A stretch of 64,000 bases of DNA, from positions 248,001 to 312,000 of the forward strand of contig NOKP01000019.1 of NCBI GenBank assembly GCA_002682825.1, written 5' to 3'. Origin of the DNA: Neonectria sp. B-13. Its lineage: Eukaryota > Ascomycota > Sordariomycetes > Hypocreales > Nectriaceae. Position numbers and translations under genes: made by a program. A model generated the notes under the pieces. The model did no database searches. It was not told the DNA's origin and worked only from the letters and a program-made list of their open reading frames with translations. Shown piece after piece: positions 31,289 to 43,418 of the stretch (positions are counted from its first letter, which is position 1; each line of letters starts with the position of its first letter).

Positions 31289-33138
31289 CACAATAAGCAA
31301 GCGCCCAAAACAAGCAAACACCCAATTTTTCACTACCTATATTACAGATTCTTCAGTAAAATCACAACAAACTATCTAATCAATTAAAACTAATCGGTAT
31401 ACTCCTCTCCAGATGTCTCTATAACAATCTGGCATGTTCTTACATTATGACCGGTCTTGCCGCATATTCTACAATGCCTTTCCTTCGGTTGCACTGACCC
31501 TCTCTGACCATGACTTTTCGACGATTCGGCTACCAGCTGTATATCAATATCCTTCTGATCAATTGCTTCCCTTCCCTTATCTAGAGTCATCTTCCCTCCA
31601 TTATGTAGGCGTGTCCTTTTTGCTCTGTGCTGCCTACTAAGGGTCTCATTCGCCTGTCGAAGACTTTGGTTCTCAGACTTCAATAGTGCTATGTGATGCA
31701 TTATTGCCTTCGTTCCCTTAGAAAAAGACTCAATTGCTTCAAAAATAGATGTTGGAGAGCTGCTCTGGTGCCTCTCAACTTGTCTTTTTAGGAATTCAGA
31801 CTGAGAGCTAGCCTCTAGGACAGTCTTTGGAGTCTTTGAGACCCAAGGGCCCGGAAGGCTAGCCTTGTCTTCGACGGGTGTTAGAGTCCGTAGCTGTACA
31901 TCAAGCTTCAAAAGTACATTTTCTGGATCTAGAGGAACAAGCCTAGCTCCTCTGAAACCTCCCTGGATATTGCTTTTTGTCATTGTGGCTTGAAAGGCGG
32001 CGTAAAAGGCCGGAAAGAACTCAGTCTTTGAAACGTAAGTTATAGAGCATCTGATCAAATGCTCTATTTGCCGACCGTAGGTGTGTTTGAGCGGCCCAAA
32101 GCACCTAACATCAAGAGGCTGGAGTAGATGAGACGAATGAGGCGGTATATAGAGCGTAATGATGTTGTTATCCTTACAGTATGTCTCAAACTTGGTCGAG
32201 TGGTAGCTTTTGTACCCATTGAGGATTAGAAGGCAATAGCGACCATTTGATCAGGTCTTTATGTATTAATCAAAGTACTTAAGCCACTTAAGACCTATCT
32301 CATTATTGGTCCAGCCATTTTTGGTCATTGCAATAGCCCAATCGCCCAGGAGGTTGCTTTCTTGGTACCAGTTAGTAAGGTAATATTGGCCTGCAACTAC
32401 GATAAATGGCTAGATTGCCTAGCCTTCCGTATTAATAGCCTGGATGACTGTAACCCATTCCTGGTTTCCAGGCTGGACTGATTTCCATCTTCTACGCCTT
32501 TCTACGCCTATAACAACCATACTACTTACGATCATACCCATTAAAAAGCCAGTCTCATCAAAGTTATAGATATCAGCTAGGGTAATATCATATTTCATGA
32601 TTATATTCTCCATAAGCAAGAACTACTTACGAATAGTAGCCAGCTCTTCGCATTTAGCTCTCTAATAATCGTATTTACAATTAAAACGTATTATAAGCTC
32701 TAGTTATCGCTTAACGAAGTTAGAAGCCTAGCGCTTATCAACAGGTGATGCATTACGGTCAGTAAGCAGTCAGTTGGCCATTTCTTCTATATTACAAAGT
32801 CATAGGGGAAATCCTCAGGAATCTAGGTCAAGGATATACTCAATAAGAGTCTATTCCTCTAGATTAGATAGTTTATACGAATTGGCCATAATATTGTGTT
32901 GCGAAGGGATGCTATTGCGTTAGTGTCGTAGAGTACGATGAGAGACCTTGAAGATCTCTGAAGCACGATAGGGACTTAATTGAGGGTCTTTCTTAAGGGC
33001 TTCAAGGGCAAGATTGATATTTGCCTTATTAATTAATAATGGTATGGTCTGTGGTAGAGGAAATTTAGTTGAAAGATGGAAAATGGTGGTTGGGAGAAAA
33101 ATTGGGCGTTCGCTTGTTTTAGGCGCTCGCTTATTGTA
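31289..33138 (-). mobile_element. Fot1/pogo-type DNA transposon, complete ends, decayed
   Basis: A 1850-bp element bounded by about 38-bp terminal inverted repeats (31289-31326 and 33101-33138) and flanked by TA dinucleotides at 31287-31288 and 33139-33140, as expected for Tc1/mariner insertion. The two repeats differ at about five positions, all transitions. The minus-strand transposase is recognisable: an N-terminal HTH piece (LALEALKKDPQLSPYRASEIF), a DDE segment (YNFDETGFLMGM), then YGRQIEHLIRCSITYVSK and a C-terminal CCHC knuckle (CRICGKTGHNVRTC). Many stops break the middle. It is AT-rich, suggesting repeat-induced point mutation. Confidence 0.93.
31390..32058 (-). pseudogene. Transposase C-terminal fragment, Fot1-like, with zinc knuckle
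   Basis: The longest intact part of the element's transposase: 222 codons with a coiled-coil-like polar region (ALLKSENQSLRQANETL) and a terminal CCHC knuckle. The conserved DDE residues lie upstream in broken frames, so this piece alone cannot be an active transposase. Confidence 0.8.
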
Positions 33139-33140
33139 TA

Positions 33141-33486
33141 CATTATTCATAAGCTTAATTTAAAGTAAACTTAATATGTATAATATTATTATTTACACTT
33201 AAAATTTCCTTATTCAAGAAGACTATATACTACAACTTCTATTATACCCAAGATTAGAGAGTAAAACAGGTAGCAATACTCACACACTAATGCAGGACTT
33301 GTGTATTACATATCTCTAATCCTTGTGCCTTGTATATCATTTCACATATGGTGCGTCCGCAGTGTGGGAGAATCATATAGTGACTGGTCTCTGCACACAA
33401 GCAAAACATGACAAATTTACTACTGATGCGCGTATCCCACGTGTCCACATCTCATCCGCGCCACGTCCGCACGATTCCATCCACGC
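33141..33486. other. Flank between Fot1-like element and P450-2
   Basis: AT-rich at first, then ordinary sequence to the P450-2 stop codon. No gene is seen. Confidence 0.35.
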
Positions 33487-35258
33487 CTATTTCGCCTCAA
33501 GCAGGCAACGCTTCCCCTTTGGAGTCAGGAAAAGCTGAATCATGGGCTCCATATCATCTTCGCACATGCCCTCTAGCGACGACAGGCGCACCTCGGGGAA
33601 AGCCAGGAAGAAGCGGGCCGTGGCCAACCTTAGCTCAATGCGAGCGAGATGCTGCCCGATGCACACTGAATATTGCAAAAAGCAAATGTCAAATGTCAGC
33701 CAAGTTCAACCACGCACGCACAGCAAGGAATTGGGTTCGAAATGACTACCACTCACCTCTGGCACCCCGTCCAAAGGGCGTGAACGCATCCTTCATGGCT
33801 GCCGTGGGTGATGCCCATCGCTCGGGCCGAAACTCGTCAGGACCCGGAAAGATGACGGGGTCGCGGTGCATGCTGAATGCCTGGGCGCTCACCTCGGTGC
33901 CGCCCGGCATGTAGTATCCCGCGAGATGGGCCCCCTCGGCGGGCACGAGCCTTGGAAAGGGGCCCGGGGCGGCCGAGTATATGCGCAGCGTCTCGTTGAT
34001 GACCTGGTTCAAAAACGGCAGATCCCGCAGCTCATGGGCGCCAAAGCCGGGCGGTAGCGTCCTCAGCTCCTCGACTAGCCTGTCTCTGATGTCGTGCTTG
34101 CGGGACAGGGTCCAGGTCAAGTATGTCAGTGTGATGGACACGGTGTCGCTGCCGGCGGCAATGTAGTTGAGCGCCTCGTCGCGAATCTCGTTGTACGGCA
34201 TGGTTCCCTCCCCGTTGGCCTTGAACACTTTGGAGAAGAGCGTTTGCGGCACCCTGTCGGCGCCGCTGGCCATGAGCCCGCGGTACCGCTCCAGAGAGTC
34301 GCTTGCATACTGCGTCATTCGATCACCTGCGTCGTTCACGCGATTGAATACAGGCAGCGGGATGGTGCCGCCTAGTCGGACCAACAACGGGAACGTGCAA
34401 CGGACGCTGCCGACGAAGCTGCCCTGTTCCAGCACATCCGTGTATTCGTTCTTCTGTCATGAAGTTGTTAGCAGCGGGTACGACACAGAAGGCATCACGG
34501 AAAAAGACTTGCATGACCGAGCTCCAGCATGCGAAACGAGTCGCCAAAAGTCAGCTCGCCGATGACGTCGGTTGCCATGAAAATCCACCACTTGAAGACG
34601 TCTGCTGCACCTCGAGACGCCACTTCCTCCTTGATTCTGGATAGCGTGAGCGCCAAACGGGCCTCGACGACGGGGAACATGGAATACAACGAAGACTCGG
34701 CCATGGGACCAGCCAAGAGTCTCCGGTGTCGGCGGTGAAACTCGACGTCGACTGTATTGAAGAGTCCCTGTTGGCCAGGCACAGCCAGGAGCCGGTAAAA
34801 CGGTGACTTGCGGAATGATTCCCTGAAGCCATAGATGGTTTTCAAGGCCTCTACGCTCGTGACGTTGACGGTGCCGGGGGCGATGCGCACAACGGGCCCT
34901 GCCAAAAGAGAGTCAGCATCCCAGCTCCCGGCGAGGGGCGCCCAGGCCGGCAGCACTGACCATACTTGCGGTGCAAGGCGTGCAGGTATTGACATCTTGA
35001 GCCGGCGAGGAAGTGGAAGTTGTACACGGACTTGGTCCAGTTGGTGTGCCACGGGCCAGGGATGTGGTGCGTCGGCCACGCCCGTCGGAAGCGGGAGACG
35101 ATCTGTTTGACCTTAGGTAGCTGCCTACGACGAGGGGAGCATGTTCAGCTCGGCATCATGGCATGTGTCTTTCTCACCCAAACGAGTCCCAGTAGAGCTG
35201 CGATGCCCAGGAGAAGCAAAACATGATGACGGAACAACAAGTCGGCCACGCTGAGCAT
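33487..35258 (-). CDS. Cytochrome P450 monooxygenase 2
   Basis: A multi-exon microsomal P450. It starts at the ATG at 35258 with a hydrophobic anchor (LLLLGIAALLGLVW). Four introns are inferred. They join W/LPKVKQIV, YG/PVVRIAPG, ELGH/KNEYTDVL (34454-34512, requiring a GC donor GCAAGT), and GAR/VCIG inside the heme loop. Motifs are HHIPGPWH, the I-helix AAGSDTVS, ExxR in INETLRIYSA, FRPERW and the heme loop FGRGARVCIGQHLA. All catalytic signatures are intact. A TATA-like TTATATAATG lies about 85 bases upstream (35341-35350). It probably oxidises the cluster product. It sits next to the Fot1-like element. Confidence 0.9.
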
Positions 35259-36083
35259 TGTGGCAAGATGGATGGCAATGGCCTTGGAAGCTGGTGCTGC
35301 CCTGGGCATTAATGCGCTGTCTCCAGCACTCGTCAACGAGTTATATAATGGTGCGTAGCGGCTGGTCACTCCATGCCCTTGCAACTCCCTGTCGGGCTTC
35401 TCTGAAGAAGGAATGGTTGTCCCCACGGTCTTGCTGTCGATCCAAATGGATGGTAGCGGGACGGGCCCAGCCACGACGGGGCCCCCGTGCTTGAAATATG
35501 CATGGCACGGTAGTAGTATGCAGCATGGGGTGGTCCCGCCAGAGCCACTCGCTTCAAGTCTTGCATTGTACTTATAGATATAGTCTAGATACCGAGTACG
35601 ACGCGGCACATCATCTCGACGTCGATGCACGCCTCCCCTCTCAGCCCCCAGAGACTGATACATGCAGGGCGCTGCTTCTGGCACACAATCAGCCAGCCAC
35701 AATTCTACTGTGCCATCAGCGTTTCTCGTGTTGTGTGCTTCATTGATGCCCAACTGATACATCGTCGGCCTTCGACAACTGCTGTCGATCGATGAGGTCA
35801 TAAGCCAGTGGAGGTGTTAGGGCCGGGCCGCACTGTATAAGTCCCTAGACGTACGGACAGGGGTGGATTGCCTGCGGCAGGGAATTGCATTGCAGCACTG
35901 AGCGAGCACTGAAAAAATAAAAAGAATGAAACCAAACCAAACAAGACAAGACCAAAAGACATGGCTAAGGGGATGGTGGTGAACAGCGGGGACTAAAATC
36001 TCCATTTCTACTACTCATCATCCGTCTGGTCGTTGGTTCCCTCGTCATCGGCTTCCATATTTCTTGGGAGTGTCTTGTTGACA
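35259..36083. promoter_or_regulatory. Divergent region between P450-2 and glycosyltransferase
   Basis: About 825 bases separating two divergent genes, so a shared bidirectional control region is likely. The P450-side TATA-like word is at 35341-35350; a weaker GTATAAG lies near 35834 on the other side. Short ORFs here look non-genic. Confidence 0.4.
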
Positions 36084-37755
36084 ATGTTCTCGACAATGCA
36101 TGTAATAGCATTCATAACCTCGGTCGTTTTCGCCGCCATCGCCATTTTCTTTCCCCTAGTACCAACAAGCCCCAACAGGCCTTCACACGTCTTGGGCTGC
36201 AACAACTCGGTACTTTTCCTCGCTGGGGGTGCCAGCGGCCTGTCCAACATCCACGTAGCCGCCAGCTACGGGCTACAGGAGCACGCGCCTCATGTTGCAC
36301 TTCATTATGCATCCTTTGCTGGCAGGCAAAAGGACATTTCTCGTGTTTCGTCCATGGCCACTCGCAAATTCCCTGCGGCAAGTCCAATCTCCTGGCACGA
36401 GCTGCCTAGCCCAGACTATCTCGCCGCCGTGTATCGCCATATCGGCAATATATCAGGCATGATATTCCCTCCAGGGCTTCAGGGAGCTGAGCGTCTGGCT
36501 GCGGGAATGGGGTTCCATCTCGATCCATGGGAGAGAGACGAGTATGTCCGGTTGTACCAACATGTTCGGGATCTCATCGTCCAGCTTGATCCGGCAGTCA
36601 TTGTGCTCGACATGTCGCTACGTCCAGCTCTCGACGCTACCCGTGATTTGAACCGCAGTTTTGTCATGCTCTCTCCGAATTCACTAGTCGACACCATCGC
36701 TGCAGGCCAGCCATGGGGCAAGTCATTGTGGAAATACCCAGCGTGCGTGGCAATCTCAATCAGCGTTACGAGGCCGCTTTGGGCACTCCAATAGGGATGG
36801 ATACTGACGCGCGCCGCAGACCAGCATCCGGCCTTGCCTACCCAGTCGCGTGGAAGTGGATTCCGTTGAACATGTATCTACACGTCCGTTTCGCAGTCGC
36901 CTATCTTTTGAGAAACGAGGAAAAGTCAAGGCGAGCGTACTATCGATCCAAGGGGATCCAGAACCACCATCACTTCCTCACCATTAGGAACGTCCCTTGG
37001 ATAACCATGACGATTCCCGAAGCTGGGCTTCCACTTGTCGTGCCCGACGAGGTTACGGAATGCGGACCCATTGTTCTCGATGTTGCAAACGTGAAAGACG
37101 AGAGTCAGGAGCTGCACCGTTGGCTCAAGAAGGCTCCGACGGTCCTGATCAACTTGGGAAGTCTCATGAAGTATGACGAGACAAGAGCCAAAGTCATGGC
37201 ACACACCATTCAACTATTGTTGGAGTCAACCGGCGTCCAAGTTATTTGGAAGTTTGCTAAGCTGGGAGACTACGGCGATGAGTTTTTGCGACCGCTGCAG
37301 CGATTCGCAGACAACGGCCGCTTTCGCTTCAGTTACTGGCTCGACGTTGAGCCGGCTGCTCTTCTACAGTCGGGGCAAATAGTCCTCTCCGTGCACCATG
37401 GAGGAGCCAATAGCTTCCACGAAGCCATATAGTCAGTTCCTGCTTTAAGTACCTCTCCAAGAGCACACCACTGACTGCAAATAGCGGCGGCGTCCCGCAA
37501 GTCATTCTGCCTCTTTGGTATGATTTGTACAACTACGCACGGTTGGTAGAGTATCTAGGCGTCGGCATTTGGCCTGGCAAAGACACTGCGCCGACTTGGG
37601 ACGCAGCAACACTTAGCCAGGGAATCAAGAAGGCACTTGATGAGCCTGACTTGGGCCAAAACGCAAGGCGAATTGCAAATGCGTCACGTAACTACAGTGG
37701 CCGCGCTGCAGCGGCTGCCATCATCTCAAGCATGGCCGCACAAGGGCATGGTTAG
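36084..37755 (+). CDS. UDP-glycosyltransferase (GT1 family)
   Basis: A glycosyltransferase of about 513 residues in three exons (36084-36742, 36820-37431, 37485-37755). The start is the first in-frame ATG, at 36084. The N-terminus is a hydrophobic segment (HVIAFITSVVFAAIAIFFPLV), likely a membrane anchor or signal. The acceptor side contains GGASGLSNIHVAASYGLQEHAPHV. The donor-binding C-terminal half has VLINLGSL, ALLQSGQIVLSVHHGGANSFHEAI and, across intron 2, YGGVPQVILPLWYDLYNYA. That is a recognisable GT1 signature with His and Gly in HHGGANS. It probably transfers a sugar from a UDP-sugar to a hydroxyl on the cluster metabolite (inference). Confidence 0.9.
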
Positions 37756-38069
37756 CCTCGACTACAGAATATGCTGGACCGCACTGATGGGCCTTGAACC
37801 AGGAGATGGACGTGCTGCGAAACGGCGCGAGGCGCTGTAATCGACTCGACGAGTCGTTGACCGGGCTGGGTCTCATGGGTGTCTAAAATAATGCGGGCCA
37901 AAATGCAAGGGCAAGGCGAAGATCGCAGTGAGGGTCTCGCACGTAGCTTTGTTGCTCCATCATCATCATCATCATCATCACGAGTATCGTTCTACTAAAT
38001 TCAACATGGTCAAAAATCGTCACTCCGATGATGACAGTAATCGATCCATCCACTAAGCGAAATAAATTA
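37756..38069. other. Convergent intergenic region with ATC microsatellite
   Basis: About 310 bases between the glycosyltransferase and GMC oxidoreductase stops. An ATC/CAT trinucleotide run of roughly eight units occupies about 37957-37981. No gene. Confidence 0.6.
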
Positions 38070-39962
38070 CTACAGCTCGAGAAAACCAGGCTCGTTTCCA
38101 GCATCAAAGGAGCTGGCATCGCTCTTGATCATGTCAGCCGCCCTATCAGTAATGGCATATAGAGTCGCCATTGGGTGTCCACTGAATTGCATCGGCAGCA
38201 TCGATGCATCTACGACCCGTAGTCCCCGCGTTCCATACACGGCGAGCCTCGGGTCGACGACGCCGCCCAGCTCCCGCGCCATCATGGACGCCGTGCCCAT
38301 CGAGTGCCAATTGGACGACAAGGCCTCGGCCGTCCACTGCCGCCACTGCTCATCGGCACTGTCGACTGGCGGAGGCGGAGTACTGTCGTCCGTTTCGTCA
38401 GGCGGGAGCAAGGCGCCTGCAGCCAGGTCGCTCATCGGCGGTGTGGTCGACAGGCGGGAAGCAAGGCGGCCCGCGGCGACTTGTGAGGCCATGTCAAAGT
38501 CAACAGACAAGTACTTGGGATCAATGGCCGGCGTGTCCGGCACGGCCGAGTTGTCATTGCCGGCGAGTAGGTGGATGCTTCCGCGGCTGAAGGGGAGCAG
38601 GTTGGCGGCGGTCGAAACAACGACACCAGCGTACGTCGTGGTGAAAATCTCCGAGAGCGTCACCCCCTTGTTGAAGATGAGGTCGTGCTGGATCCGGAAG
38701 ATGCGCTCGATGGCCGCCGCGCTGGGGACGCCGGGGTTCGACATGGCCACCTGCCGCGCCCACCGACCAAGACTACGCCGCGACTCGGCGGCTATTTGAC
38801 TTGTGTTGGAGCCAAAGAGATCGGCAGCCGTCGCGAATGAAACGTAGGGAGTGCCACCGTGGAGGTGATCCCTGGCCCTGAACATGATGGGCGTGTTGGA
38901 CTGGTCGACGAGGTTCTCGCCCACGCCGGGCAAGTCAACCATGGGCTCAATGCCCATTTCCTTGAGTAGGCGCGGGTTCCCGACGCCGGAGCGCTCGAGA
39001 ATCAGGGGTGTACGGAACGTGCCGGCCGAAAGAATCACCTCGCGCGATGCAAGGGCGGTGCGGCGCTGCCCATCTGGCGTCACGTACTCGACGCCCGATG
39101 CCTCGGCATAACCGCCGTCTCGCGTGTTCTTGTCACTTACCCACACGACCCTCGTAGCCGTGCCGTTGATGAGATGCAAGTTGGGGCGGCCGGCGACAGG
39201 CCAGAGAAAGGCTGAAGCCGAGTCCCATCGTTGGTTCAGCTCGGGATCAATCGTCTGCGGGCAGACATCGAAGCCTCTGGTGGATCCGCTATTCACGTCG
39301 TCGTTGACGGGCTGGCCGAGCTTTGCCCAAGACTGTTGGACGGCGTGGTAGAAGGAGCTGTTCTGGCGTGTCATGGCGTAGCCTACGTGCAGCTCGCCGT
39401 CGAAGCCGTGGTTCTCGGGCTTGATGGAAGCGCCGAGCTCGACCTGCCAGGGTTCGGGCGCAAACATCTTCTCGACCTTCTTGAAGTAGGGCCAGAGCTC
39501 TTGCCAGTTCCATCCGGGATTGCCAAGGTCTTCCCAGGCATCGAATTGGGCCTTGTCGCCACGGACATAGGCCATGCCTATTATTCTTGTTGGTTAGACG
39601 ATTGAGGCCATGTAGTGAGTCCTAGAACCATTACCGTTGATGAGGCTAGAGCCGCCAAGCCCCTTGCCTGAGTGAATCTCGAGAGAGCGGCCCGAGGCAT
39701 TGGCCTGAGGAAGTGTCTGATAGTCCCAGTTGGTGAGCAAAGATTGAAAGAGCGGCAGAGACGGGGCCGGCTCTCGGACAAGCGGATTGGAGCGCGCGTC
39801 TGCCCCCGGGTCAATGACGGCCACTGTCGTCGCCGGGTCCTGCGAGAGGCGGTTGGCCAGCACGAGGCCGCATGTGCCACCGCCGACAATCACATAGTCG
39901 AACGACTCGGCGGCCAGGCAAAGACCAGCCGTGGCTGTCAGGAGCGTTGTTGTCGGTCTCAT
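38070..39962 (-). CDS. GMC family FAD oxidoreductase, probably secreted
   Basis: A glucose-methanol-choline oxidoreductase of about 611 residues in two exons, with an intron at 39578-39634. A short signal peptide (residues about 1-18, TTTLLTATAGLCLAA) precedes the FAD-binding YVIVGGGTCGLVLANRL. GMC signature 1 is in GKGLGGSSLINGMAYVRG across the splice. Signature 2 is SAGTFRTPLILERSGVG. The catalytic region reads SNWHSMGTASM, with a second His in FSGHPMATLYAI. Fungal relatives include versicolorin B synthase-like and aryl-alcohol or glucose oxidase enzymes; some biosynthetic members catalyse dehydrative cyclisation. Here it may do a late, extracytosolic or vesicular oxidation. Confidence 0.92.
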
Positions 39963-41052
39963 TGTCGCGTGCTGCCGTAATGGTCATGCAATAGCGCGCT
40001 GGGTTGGCAAACAGGTTGTAACCGGGCAGCCTTGCAATTTTTAACAGTGGTATTGAGCCGGCGTTGCTGCCCGTCTATGTACGTAACATGTCGGCTGCCT
40101 GAACGGAATTTTCTCTGGGGCATCAGTTGTAGGTAGTGAAGGGATGGGGACTTGTGAGACACTCTACAAACGAGTAGTAGTTGTAGTACAGAGTACGTGC
40201 TCATATAGTTAGTATAGTAGCATTCGCAGACTGTAGGGGTGGTCAGGGAGGGACGAGTACCGGCAAGTGTAACCCCACGTTGCAGCTTTCTAGATGAACA
40301 CCCCAGTCGAGAGGCCCCTGTCAGCACTAGTACTGATGAGGCCCGTCCTGCATCATCCCGTGCCGTCCCACGGCTCAACGCCTCTCTGAGCAGGGGCAAA
40401 CCTGGAGCTGGCCCTGCGCGGACCCCATTCCCCGATGGCCTAGTATATGGGTGGAGCAGCGGCAAGACGCCCTGCTGGAACCGGGAGGAAGGAGGTACCT
40501 GGAAGGCACCACACCAGCACAGATAAAACTGGACCCGGGGGGTGCTTGGAACCCAGCTTTGACAACATCAATTTGACTCTCTTTACGACCTCTCGATCTA
40601 CTACTGTTTTCTAATCGTCATCAGGCATGTTACTAGCATCGGAGTGGACAATTCAGCTGCATCATCCAGGACATCTCACCGCCGATCCGGATACAAGAGC
40701 TCCGCGTGATATGCAAGGATTGATGCCACTTTGAGCGATTCAGCAACCTCGGTGACAGGCAAACACGAAGCTGGCCAAGTGCGACTTTCGCCACCTGCTC
40801 AATCCTCGCCAACAATTCGCGTCTCTTGTCGACGAGGTCTTCACCGGTCCCCATTAGGTAGTTACCGGTTACTTCCAGGGGGGCCGGCAGATGGCAACAA
40901 GGGCCGAGGACACCCCTCATCAGTGTAGCTCTCACGTGATTCTGTAACCACTCTGTTTTTTTACCAGGAGCCCTGACAGGCTCCGTAAGAAGCAGGTTAG
41001 ACAGATCCAACAAGTTTCCAGGACAGAGGTTAGACACTGCCTACCAATCGTC
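39963..41052. other. Divergent region between GMC oxidoreductase and thioesterase
   Basis: About 1.1 kb without a recognisable gene. A 134-codon open frame on the minus strand (40633-41037) resembles nothing I know. Confidence 0.4.
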
Positions 41053-42008
41053 ATGCTCCCCAGAGGCCTGAATCCGACCAAGCTGCAGACCGTTCGGAAG
41101 AGCGCCAGCCTGCCTTTGGTGCTAATCCATGATGGAGGCGGCACTACATTCGCGTATTTTTGCATTGGGAACCTGAATCGCGATGTCTGGGCCATGCATG
41201 ACCCCAACTATTGGGAGGGCAAGAGGTGGCCGGGTGGTATGGATGAGATGGCATGGCATTATATTGCCCTGGTGCGAGACGCCGGTATCCGTGGAAAGAT
41301 TCTGCTAGGGGGTGAGTTGCTTCATATGACTCTGCTCGAGCAGAGCTGGCCTCTCTGACTACCGTCATAGGTTGGTCCCTTGGTGGTCTCCTGGCTGTGA
41401 CTATGTCGCGAATGATCGCAGATGATCCTACCGCCCTCTTCACCATCGCTGGCACCGTACTCATCGATACGCCCTACCACATCCCCAGTGTCAATCTTGA
41501 GAGCCCACCACTGGACCCAGACTTTAGTCACTTGCCGACGCTAATACAAAGATCATTGGAAAACTGCGAGGCCTATCTCGACAGCTGGGAGCTGCCGAGC
41601 TGGATAGGGCCCGCGAGCGGAGGCAAGCCCTTGAAGCTCACGGCAGCAAACAAGCACTTTGACGTTGCACCGGGGCAGGCTCTACACCTGCTACTTACGG
41701 GCGAGTGGGTAGTCAGGAACTGTAAGACATTTGATCATCCTGAGTCTTCGGACGATGGCACCAGCCCTCCCCCGGGTTTCATTATGCGGGGCCTCGGCCG
41801 ATCCAAAAATCCCACCGGCGCTGATCGGGACTGCACCGTTGATCTGTTCCGAGATGAGCCTCTGCTAGGCTGGGAGGGCAGGTACCCTAGTTTTATCAAG
41901 GCTACGCTTGACATTGACTCGGGGCACTTCGACATGTTCGACCCACTCGACGACAAAAAGGTGGGCTCACCAGAGGGCCATCATGAGGATCTTGACCTGA
42001 CAGTTTGA
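41053..42008 (+). CDS. Discrete thioesterase/alpha-beta hydrolase
   Basis: An alpha/beta-hydrolase of 298 residues resembling the PKS/NRPS thioesterase domain, as a free-standing protein. Two exons, with an intron at 41312-41370. The N-terminal LVLIHDGGGTTFAYF gives the oxyanion region. The nucleophile elbow GGWSLGG is rebuilt across the splice. The C-terminal IDSGHFDMF supplies the likely catalytic His. The TGA stop at 42006-42008 is followed in frame by about 24 more codons (QIEQVTTRLNQGLEIL) that look like a normal thioesterase C-terminus, so this copy may be slightly truncated. It is the best candidate for releasing peptide from NRPS-1 or NRPS-2, which lack their own release domains. Confidence 0.85.
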
Positions 42009-43418
42009 CAGATTGAACAAGTGACGACGCGACTGAATCAAGGATTGGAGATTCTTGACTCGCTGGTTAGGTCTGGGCAATGAGCTGAGGAGTGCTTGAT
42101 CATGTCTTGAACTGGACAAATAGTTTTGAAGGGTTCAGTCTGTGGTCCAACTTTGATTTCCAGGAAGAGGTCGGCACTGAGGCCATCGAAATCCGCATGG
42201 AGCCAGATGAACAATACAAGCAACAGCTTCTGAAACACTTCCAAGACTTTGTCATGCATATTGCCGATCCAGCTGCCTGATTTGGTGATGAGACTCTGTC
42301 ACTGTTCTTTGGAGTTGCTTATCGGGATATGGAAGGAGAGACACGAGTTGCCAATTCAGAGCTCTATGGGAGCGAACATCGCTCTTTTTATGTGTCCGTT
42401 CTTAACTAGCTAGGAAGGAAAAGCATCCCTGGGAACTTGAGCTTCGGTAACTGTCCTCCACCGTGCGCATTGTCTTGTAAATCTACCCAGGGGACATCTG
42501 ATGCTGAGGCCGACTCGACTGTATCGACTTCAAAGAGGTTTCTCGAAAACGAAGAGAGGAACAATGTATGACATGATCTTGCAAAGCTTGGGATGGATGC
42601 TGACAAGGCTAGTACGACAAGTTTTCGGGAAACTGGGGCCTCGGCTGATCGAACAACTCATCATTTAGGTCTTGTCTATTTCAAAACACATACTCACAAG
42701 CCAGACTGTTTTGAGGAGCCCGAAAAGGTCGTGACACCGTGCTCCGTCGGTGGTCGATCTTGATGGATGACGGCGAAGGAGGGAACCGGGTGTTGCGTGT
42801 TAAGACTGAAACTTCATCATGAGCTGTTGAAAGTGGTTTACTCAAGACGTCACGTTCCAGTCACGGCAGCAGACATCTAACAAGCAAGCATCCAGCGTAA
42901 TAACAGCTATGCCAACGCATTTATGGAAATGGATAAAAAGGAAGGGAACAATATCACTGTGTACATAAGGGATCGTCCCCCCCGTAGCTAGCTTAACCCA
43001 CTACTTCGGTTTCTCGACCTTTTCCCATCTTTTGATCTGTCTGTCTCACGGACCCCTAAAAGACCTGGTAAACACGAGCTGTGTCTTACTCTAGAGTACG
43101 CTCGAGCGACTTGGCCTCGGGAACGCTGCCTAGCCTCACCGTCGTCGCTCGGTCGCTCGGGTCACTCGGGATTTCGGGCCCGAAATTGGACAGGGACGAG
43201 AAACCGGCAACAGGAACATGCGAGTCCAGAACTCCGAGTAAATGCTCTTTGCTTGAGCCCCGGAAGTATTCTTACTAGGTCTAAGCCACTTCGTCTAGAT
43301 GTATAAATACAATTCTCGGTCAATAATCAACATTGTAACCTCCACCACAATACATCATCACCTTCGACCCGATTTCCCTTCACATCAACATCCCAGAAAG
43401 TGACCACATCGACTTGAT
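42009..43418. other. Intergenic region, possible short remnant ORF
   Basis: About 1.4 kb. The first 80 bases continue the thioesterase-like frame after its stop. An isolated 62-codon ORF at 42092-42280 (ending KHFQDFVMHIADPAA) could be a decayed gene end but is not identifiable. A TATA box (TATAAATA, 43302-43309) lies about 110 bases before the next gene. Confidence 0.45.

Noticed and set aside
40633..41037. 134-codon minus-strand ORF upstream of the thioesterase
   Set aside because: No recognisable motif, and it overlaps the likely promoter region; not enough support to call a gene.
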